This document shows, piece by piece, positions 6,333 to 10,219 of a stretch of DNA of 10,219 nt; the first letter of the stretch is position 1, and each line of letters begins with the position of its first letter. Origin of the DNA: Micromonosporaceae bacterium (lineage in GTDB: Bacteria > Actinomycetota > Actinomycetes > Mycobacteriales > Micromonosporaceae). Under the pieces are notes generated by a model that was not told where the DNA came from, ran no database searches, and saw only the letters and a list, made by a program, of their open reading frames with translations. The stretch lies in assembly GCA_017354595.1 (NCBI GenBank), contig JAFMQQ010000056.1:1-10219 (forward strand). Reading direction: 5' to 3'. A program made the translations under genes and the position numbers.

Positions 6333-6349
6333 CCGGTTAAACCAACCGG
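6333..6349 (-). terminator. Small hairpin after the anti-sigma gene
   Basis: CCGGTT and AACCGG form a perfect 6-bp stem with a 5-base loop, about 25 bases after the anti-sigma stop codon on the minus strand. It has no T run, so it is at best a weak terminator. Confidence 0.35.
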
Positions 6350-6373
6350 CGGCCGTTCCCGTAACCCCTGCCG

Positions 6374-7276
6374 TCAACCGATCGGGACGGCGACCAGCAC
6401 GGTGAGCCGGCCGTCCGGGTCGACGTGCTGCACCTCCACCCGGGCGATCTGGTGCACGGTCAACGCGCTGGTGGCCTGCAGTTGCAACGGTGCCGGGTTG
6501 GCCGCGGTGCCGTACCCCGAGGCGGGCACCAGCCAGCTGGAGACGACCTCGGTGGCTCCGGTCGAGTCGACGGTGACCAGCCGGCAGCGTCGCGGCCCGG
6601 TCACCTTGGAGATCGTGACCAGCAACCGGCTGCCGAACGTGCCGCCGGAGACGACCAGATCGACATGGGCTCCGGAGCGCGGGTCGGTGTTCTGGTACCG
6701 CTGTCCCGGACTCGTCGAGGCCGAAGCGATCGGCGACTCGGCCGCCCGGGCTGCGTTCTGATCCTTCGAGCCGGGCCCGATCAGTACCAGGGCCAGGCCG
6801 GCGCTGACCAGCAGCACAGCTGCGGCGGCCACGATGGCCGGCATCCGGCGGCGGGGGGGCGAGTCGTCGACCCGGGTGCGCGGGCGTACGCCCCGCCACG
6901 GCGAGCCCTTGGGCCGCTTGCGTGGTCGCATCTCGCCCGCCGGCAATGCTGCTTGCCGTTCCGGGGACCCGCTCGGCGGAGCGTTCTCGCGCCTGCGCAG
7001 TACCCGCGGCCTGGCCGCACCGGGCTGGTGCTCCGGCATGGACTCACGTGGCACGAACCGCGGATGCGGCTCCACCATCGCGGTCAGCTCGGCCATCGCG
7101 CCGTCGTCCCGGGCAACCAGCGCCAGGTCCTCGACGGTGTGCAGGATGTCCTCCAGCTCCCGGGCGCATCCGGAGCACTCCGCGAGATGCGCTTCGAACA
7201 GGAGGTTCTCCGGCTCGTCAAGCAATCCAAGGGCGTAGGAGGCCAGCTCCTCGCGCCCCTCGGCGCAGCCGCTCAT
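6374..7276 (-). CDS. Membrane-spanning zinc-finger anti-sigma factor
   Basis: This 300-residue protein begins with a zinc-binding anti-sigma domain: Cys4, then His30-x3-Cys34-x2-Cys37 within AHLAECSGCAREL, the usual HxxxCxxC signature. A basic, disordered cytoplasmic stretch (about 80-145) leads to a single membrane helix at about 146-167 (IVAAAAVLLVSAGLALVLI). The remaining 130 residues would lie outside the membrane and look beta-rich (AHVDLVVSGGTFGSRLLVTISKV). It should hold the upstream ECF sigma factor at the membrane and release it on an envelope signal. Its ATG overlaps the sigma stop codon as ATGA, so the two are translationally coupled, as is standard for sigma/anti-sigma pairs. The outer domain does not resemble the RskA C-terminal domain as I know it, so the signal cannot be named. 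Confidence 0.92.
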   Translation of the reverse strand: MSGCAEGREELASYALGLLDEPENLLFEAHLAECSGCARELEDILHTVEDLALVARDDGAMAELTAMVEPHPRFVPRESMPEHQPGAARPRVLRRRENAPPSGSPERQAALPAGEMRPRKRPKGSPWRGVRPRTRVDDSPPRRRMPAIVAAAAVLLVSAGLALVLIGPGSKDQNAARAAESPIASASTSPGQRYQNTDPRSGAHVDLVVSGGTFGSRLLVTISKVTGPRRCRLVTVDSTGATEVVSSWLVPASGYGTAANPAPLQLQATSALTVHQIARVEVQHVDPDGRLTVLVAVPIG

Positions 7277-7869
7277 CCGGTCACCCCCCGTTGCTCAAGC
7301 TGGTTACGCAGCGCGCGCAGGCCGTGGTACACGCGGGACTTCGCCGTCCCCAGCGGCAGCCCCAGCAGATCGGCCGCCTGCGCCACGGTACGTCCGTAGA
7401 AGTACGTGTGCAGCAAGATCTCGCGGTGCGGTGGGCTCAGCTCGCGCAACGCCTCCATCACCGTCATCGACCGCACCATGTGCTCGGTCTCGTCCCGGGT
7501 GGAGAAGTCGTTGAGATCGACGTCGTAGACCTCTTCGGGACGAGCGTTGTCACTGCGATAGTCGTCGATGGCAATTCGGCGCGCCACAGTGATCAACCAG
7601 GGGCGGAGTGTCTTCCCGCCATGCAGATCGACCTTGTCGGAGTTGCGCCAGGCCCGCAGCAGCGTCTCCTGCACGATGTCCTCGGCGCGCTGCCGGTCGC
7701 CACCGACCAGGCGCGAAACGAAGCTCAGCAGGGCGTTCGCGTGCTGCGCGTACAGCGCACGCATCGGCTCGTCATCGATACCGTGCGCCTGGTGGGGCGG
7801 GGCCCACCGACCGGACTCCGGGCGAGGCACCCGCATATCATGGCGTGCCGGGCGGATTGCGTCGAGCAT
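7273..7869 (-). CDS. ECF sigma factor, partner of the membrane anti-sigma factor
   Basis: This 198-residue form has region 2 from about residue 36 (MRALYAQHANALLSFVSRL, then GDRQRAEDIVQETLLRAWRN at 57-76 and LRPWLITVARRIAIDDYR). Region 4 spans about 135-190, ending LGLPLGTAKSRVYHGLRALR. Both are standard ECF signatures, SigK/SigL-like in style. The start is uncertain. ATG 7869 has only a weak upstream GGGACGG. A TTG at 7950 has a good GGAGGG five bases upstream and sits about 25 bases after the predicted transcription start, giving 225 residues. ATG 7764 would begin right at region 2. It is coupled to the anti-sigma gene by a 4-base ATGA overlap. A promoter at 7981-8008 shares its pattern with those of nearby envelope genes, suggesting autoregulation. 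Confidence 0.93.
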   Translation of the reverse strand: MLDAIRPARHDMRVPRPESGRWAPPHQAHGIDDEPMRALYAQHANALLSFVSRLVGGDRQRAEDIVQETLLRAWRNSDKVDLHGGKTLRPWLITVARRIAIDDYRSDNARPEEVYDVDLNDFSTRDETEHMVRSMTVMEALRELSPPHREILLHTYFYGRTVAQAADLLGLPLGTAKSRVYHGLRALRNQLEQRGVTG

Positions 7870-7980
7870 CGGCCGTCCCGGTACCGGTCGGCGGCGGCTC
7901 TGCGGCCGTACCGCAAATCCGCTCCGCGTAACCACCGTCGCTGTCCGCAACGTGCCCTCCGATCTGGGTGATATCCGGGT

Positions 7981-8008
7981 ATACGGATGGTGGGCTCGTT
8001 TCGGATTA
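7981..8008 (-). promoter_or_regulatory. Predicted autoregulated promoter of the ECF sigma/anti-sigma operon
   Basis: On the minus strand TAATCC (8003-8008) is followed after 16 bp by CCGTAT (7981-7986). The same arrangement, with one base less spacing, precedes the DUF4142 gene and the DUF1996 unit. Transcription would begin near 7974, just ahead of the GGAGGG ribosome binding site. Confidence 0.5.
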
Positions 8009-8069
8009 GCCGAGCGCGGAATCAGTGGCACCGGACACACGGCGCCCGCCGGCCCACGCTGGTCGGGTC

Positions 8070-8092
8070 GGCGCGCCCTCGCCGGGCGCGCC
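8070..8092 (-). terminator. Hairpin after the HAF-repeat gene
   Basis: GGCGCGCC occurs at 8070-8077 and 8085-8092. Being self-complementary, the copies form a perfect 8-bp stem with a 7-base loop, 25 bases after the HAF gene stop on the minus strand. There is no T run, which is common in high-GC actinobacteria. Confidence 0.5.
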
Positions 8093-8117
8093 ACGGGCTC
8101 CCCGCCGGACCGGATGA

Positions 8118-9206
8118 TTATGAATGCGGGGAGCCCGCGGCGCCGGTACGCACGTCGTCGGTGTCATACACGCCGACGACATCGCCCCGGTCATTGATGT
8201 CGTACGCCGGACACAAGGACTTCGCGACCGGCACGATGAAGGTACGGAACCGGTGACCGGAGAGCTCGAAGACGCCGATCACGCCGTCCTGGTTGGTGTA
8301 TCCGCCGATGATCCGCCCGGCATCGGTGATGCCGTTGGGTGCCGGATCGGCGCCGCCCGGAACCTCGAAGAGTGAGTACCCTCGCGCGTCAAGCACGAAC
8401 CCGTGCGTCTCGCCAGGCGGGGTGGGGAACTCGGCGCAGGTCTGACTGAACACACCGATGATCTGGCCCTTGTCGTTGGCCCGGGACACGATGGTCAGCC
8501 GGGAGCCGGGCACGTCGATGGTGCTGAACCGGCCTCCCGGATCGCGGTGGAAGCCGTGGATGACGCCGTCCGGATCCTGGAAGGCACCGACCACCTCGCC
8601 GCGGTCGTTCACGCCGGTGGCCAGGGTGCTCGTCGCCCCGGGTACGTCCAGGCTGCCGATCCGGCCCCACTGGTCGCGGAGGAAGCCGTGCCCGACGCCG
8701 TCCGGATCCAGGTAACCGCCGACGACCTGCCCCTCGTTGTTGATCCCCAACGGCTCGGTGGTCGACTCGGCGGCATCCGGGACATCGAAGGTGGTGTACC
8801 ACCCGTTGGCGCCACGGAGGTAGCCGTGCACCTGCCCGTCGAGAGTGTAGAAGCCGGTGACCTCGCCGCGGTCGTTGAGCCCGTTCGCTTCGGTATGAGG
8901 TGATTCAGGGTAATCGATGCAGTACACCGCGCCGGTGTGCGAACGCAGATAGGCATGGATCACCGAAGTCCGCTGCTGTCCGGCCGGCACCGACCCGGCC
9001 GGCACGGACCCGGGCTGCACCGGGTCTGCCCGGACCGGAGCAGGCGGGCCCGGCTCGGGCTGGGTCGGCAGCAGGACCGCCCGCTGCGCGGTATCCGGCA
9101 GCGGCTGCGCGGGATCCGGTACCGACAGGCAGGTCGCGGCCGGCCGGGCGGTACCCCGGACGGCGAGCGCGCGGGACGGCCGGACGGAGACGTCCTCAAC
9201 AGTCAT
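8118..9206 (-). CDS. HAF-repeat protein, predicted six-unit beta propeller
   Basis: This 362-residue protein has a Pro-rich N-terminal 80 residues, including the duplicated GSVPAGSVPAG, followed by six units of about 42-51 residues. Units start near 84, 127, 173, 217, 268 and 310. Most follow the pattern HGFLRD-G---(S/T)-DVPGA-ST---GINDRGEVVG-Y-DPDGV, which is the HAF (extracellular repeat) family signature. Six such units could close into a beta propeller, probably for binding rather than catalysis. HAF proteins are usually exported, but I see no clear signal peptide here, so its location is uncertain. The start is ATG 9206 after GGTGGGTGGC; GTG 9215 and TTG 9218 are in frame alternatives. 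A SigK-like promoter lies at 9248-9275. It is transcribed towards the ECF sigma operon. Confidence 0.85.
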   Translation of the reverse strand: MTVEDVSVRPSRALAVRGTARPAATCLSVPDPAQPLPDTAQRAVLLPTQPEPGPPAPVRADPVQPGSVPAGSVPAGQQRTSVIHAYLRSHTGAVYCIDYPESPHTEANGLNDRGEVTGFYTLDGQVHGYLRGANGWYTTFDVPDAAESTTEPLGINNEGQVVGGYLDPDGVGHGFLRDQWGRIGSLDVPGATSTLATGVNDRGEVVGAFQDPDGVIHGFHRDPGGRFSTIDVPGSRLTIVSRANDKGQIIGVFSQTCAEFPTPPGETHGFVLDARGYSLFEVPGGADPAPNGITDAGRIIGGYTNQDGVIGVFELSGHRFRTFIVPVAKSLCPAYDINDRGDVVGVYDTDDVRTGAAGSPHS

Positions 9207-9247
9207 GCCACCCACCAATCCATCGGGCCTGGCTGGTTCTAACCCAG

Positions 9248-9275
9248 GTTCGGAGAGGCGTACGGCTGCGGATGG
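9248..9275 (-). promoter_or_regulatory. Predicted ECF (SigK-like) promoter of the HAF-repeat gene
   Basis: On the minus strand CCATCC (9270-9275), a 16-bp spacer and CCGAAC (9248-9253) lie about 42 bases upstream of the ATG at 9206. From memory this is very close to the consensus for Mycobacterium tuberculosis SigK (CCATCC, 16-17 bp, CCGAAT). It also resembles the three other promoters of this locus. Confidence 0.5.
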
Positions 9276-9391
9276 GTGTCAGTTGCCGCGTTCCCACCGG
9301 CTGGGTCGCCTGCCGCCCCTCACCAGTGCCTAACCCGTATCCCTGCGCCCGCGTAACGGCGAGGTCCGTGCCGGGTACCCGACCCGGCCCG

Positions 9392-9432
9392 CCAGACGCA
9401 CGGGCCCGCCAACCAGCCGCACGGGCCCGCGC
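9392..9432. repeat. Imperfect 21-bp direct repeat in the gap between the MBL and HAF genes
   Basis: CGCACGGGCCCGC occurs at 9397-9409 and 9418-9430, each preceded by CCAG plus one base. Each copy contains the palindrome GGGCCC and could form a small stem. The gap 9207-9506 otherwise holds the HAF promoter and nothing I can support as a gene. Confidence 0.4.
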
Positions 9433-9487
9433 CAACGGCACCGTCCCGCCGACCACACCGGCGGCTTGTCCACTGTGGAGCGACCTG

Positions 9488-9523
9488 CTCAGTGAACCTC
9501 GGTGGCTCAGTGAACCTCGGTGG
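9488..9523. repeat. 18-bp perfect tandem duplication across the MBL stop codon
   Basis: CTCAGTGAACCTCGGTGG is present twice in direct succession (9488-9505 and 9506-9523). On the minus strand it carries the codons for TEVH and the stop of the hydrolase gene. The second copy downstream repeats the same codons in frame, ending in another stop. It looks like recent replication slippage. Confidence 0.85.
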
Positions 9524-10219
9524 TCAGTCCGGCTGAGGCGATCCCGATCAGGCCGGTGTACTGTTCGCCGGCCGCGGCGCGGGACGCCGCGGTGTCCGTA
9601 CCCGGCAACAGGTGCGTCAGCAGCAGGCAGCCGACTCCTGCCGCGTGCGCCTGCCGGCCCGCCTCACGCGCGCTGCCCAGGTACTGCCGCGAGTCCTCGG
9701 GTACCTCGTCCGGGTAGCTCGCATCCGCCAGCAGTACGTCGGCATCCCGGGCCAGATCCACCACCTCGGGCACCGGGCCGGTGTCCCCGGTGTATGCCAG
9801 CACCCGCCCACCGGCCAGCAGCCGCACGCCGATGTTGGGTACCCAGTGCGACAGCAGCCGGGTCTCCGCCTGGAACGGTCCGATCGCGAATGGTCTCTCC
9901 ACAATGAGCTGGTGCGGCAGATAGGACTCGTCGAACATCCCCGGCCGGTCCAGCGCGAGCACCGCGTCGGTCGCGCCGGGCAGCGCGTACACCGGTAGCG
10001 CGGGCGCCGACGGTTTGTCGCGGAGCGTCCGCGCCCGGAGCAAGGGGTTCAGGTCGGCACAGTGGTCGGGATGCCGGTGGCTGATGAATACGGCATCGAT
10101 CTGGTCGGCGGTGACGAGTTCGAGCAACCGCGGCACGACGGCGTAGCCGGGGTCGAGCAGCAGCCGGAAGCCATCATGCTCAACGAGGTATCCGCTGCAT
10201 GCTTGCCCTGCGTCCGGCC
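9507..10219 (-). CDS. MBL-fold metallo-hydrolase, partial (N-terminus beyond the window)
   Basis: The frame is open from the window edge to a TGA at 9507-9509, giving 236 visible residues. It enters as ACSGYLVEHDGFRLLLDPG, the typical beta strand and DPG of the metallo-beta-lactamase fold, so probably only a few dozen residues are missing. The metal site is intact: FISHRHPDHCADL (HxHxDH), a later His in LLSHW, Asp in AYTGDTGP, and His in LLLTHLLPG. Such proteins are hydrolases using two metal ions, commonly zinc. The layout, with HxHxDH close to the N-terminus and TGDTG later, resembles RNase Z-like or cyclic-nucleotide phosphodiesterase-like members, but the substrate cannot be told. There is no signal in the visible part. 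It reads towards the HAF gene across a 300-bp gap and is probably an independent transcript. Confidence 0.92.
   Translation of the reverse strand, partial: PDAGQACSGYLVEHDGFRLLLDPGYAVVPRLLELVTADQIDAVFISHRHPDHCADLNPLLRARTLRDKPSAPALPVYALPGATDAVLALDRPGMFDESYLPHQLIVERPFAIGPFQAETRLLSHWVPNIGVRLLAGGRVLAYTGDTGPVPEVVDLARDADVLLADASYPDEVPEDSRQYLGSAREAGRQAHAAGVGCLLLTHLLPGTDTAASRAAAGEQYTGLIGIASAGLTTEVH

Noticed and set aside
9196..9456. 86-residue minus-strand frame between the MBL and HAF genes
   Set aside because: It is Arg/Gly-rich without a recognisable motif, overlaps the HAF start and covers the predicted HAF promoter.

Overview
The window is high-GC DNA with strong G/C bias at third codon positions and some GTG starts. 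It carries ECF sigma factors, a TPR protein resembling actinobacterial TPR-CHAT proteins, DUF1996, DUF4142 and HAF-repeat genes. This points to an actinobacterium, most likely a filamentous one of the Micromonosporaceae type. The family assignment is inferred from protein style, not from any marker gene.

Region 1 (1-3582) is a divergent cluster. On the minus strand lies the N-terminal 384 residues of a TPR protein, cut by the window edge. On the plus strand, 67 bp away, runs a three-gene operon: a subtilisin-like (S8) peptidase with a complete catalytic set but no signal peptide, an ECF-type sigma factor, and a 150-residue protein with a beta-rich C-terminal half that overlaps the sigma gene. 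A protease, a sigma factor, a small partner and a TPR scaffold (probably ending in a CHAT caspase-like domain outside the window) look like an intracellular signalling or conflict module.

Region 2 (3600-9206), all on the minus strand, is an envelope locus. In transcription order it holds a HAF-repeat protein (9206-8118), an ECF sigma factor (7869-7273, start uncertain) translationally coupled to a membrane zinc-finger anti-sigma factor (7276-6374), a membrane-anchored DUF4142 protein (6233-5463), a tiny ORF that is the remnant of a second DUF4142 gene (5262-5146), and a secreted DUF1996 protein (5132-3762). The DUF4142 gene and the remnant/DUF1996 unit share a 74-bp leader (58 of 74 identical, no gaps) and end in related hairpins with matching flanks, so the unit seems to have been duplicated. 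Four promoters in this region fit one ECF-type pattern, NNATCC - 15 or 16 bp - CCG(T/A)A. They lie upstream of the sigma operon, DUF4142, the remnant/DUF1996 unit and the HAF gene, which suggests the local sigma factor controls the whole surface-protein cluster and itself.

Region 3 (9507-10219) is the C-terminal part of a metallo-beta-lactamase-fold hydrolase on the minus strand, with an 18-bp tandem duplication across its stop codon. No tRNA, rRNA, CRISPR array, insertion sequence or phage gene was seen.
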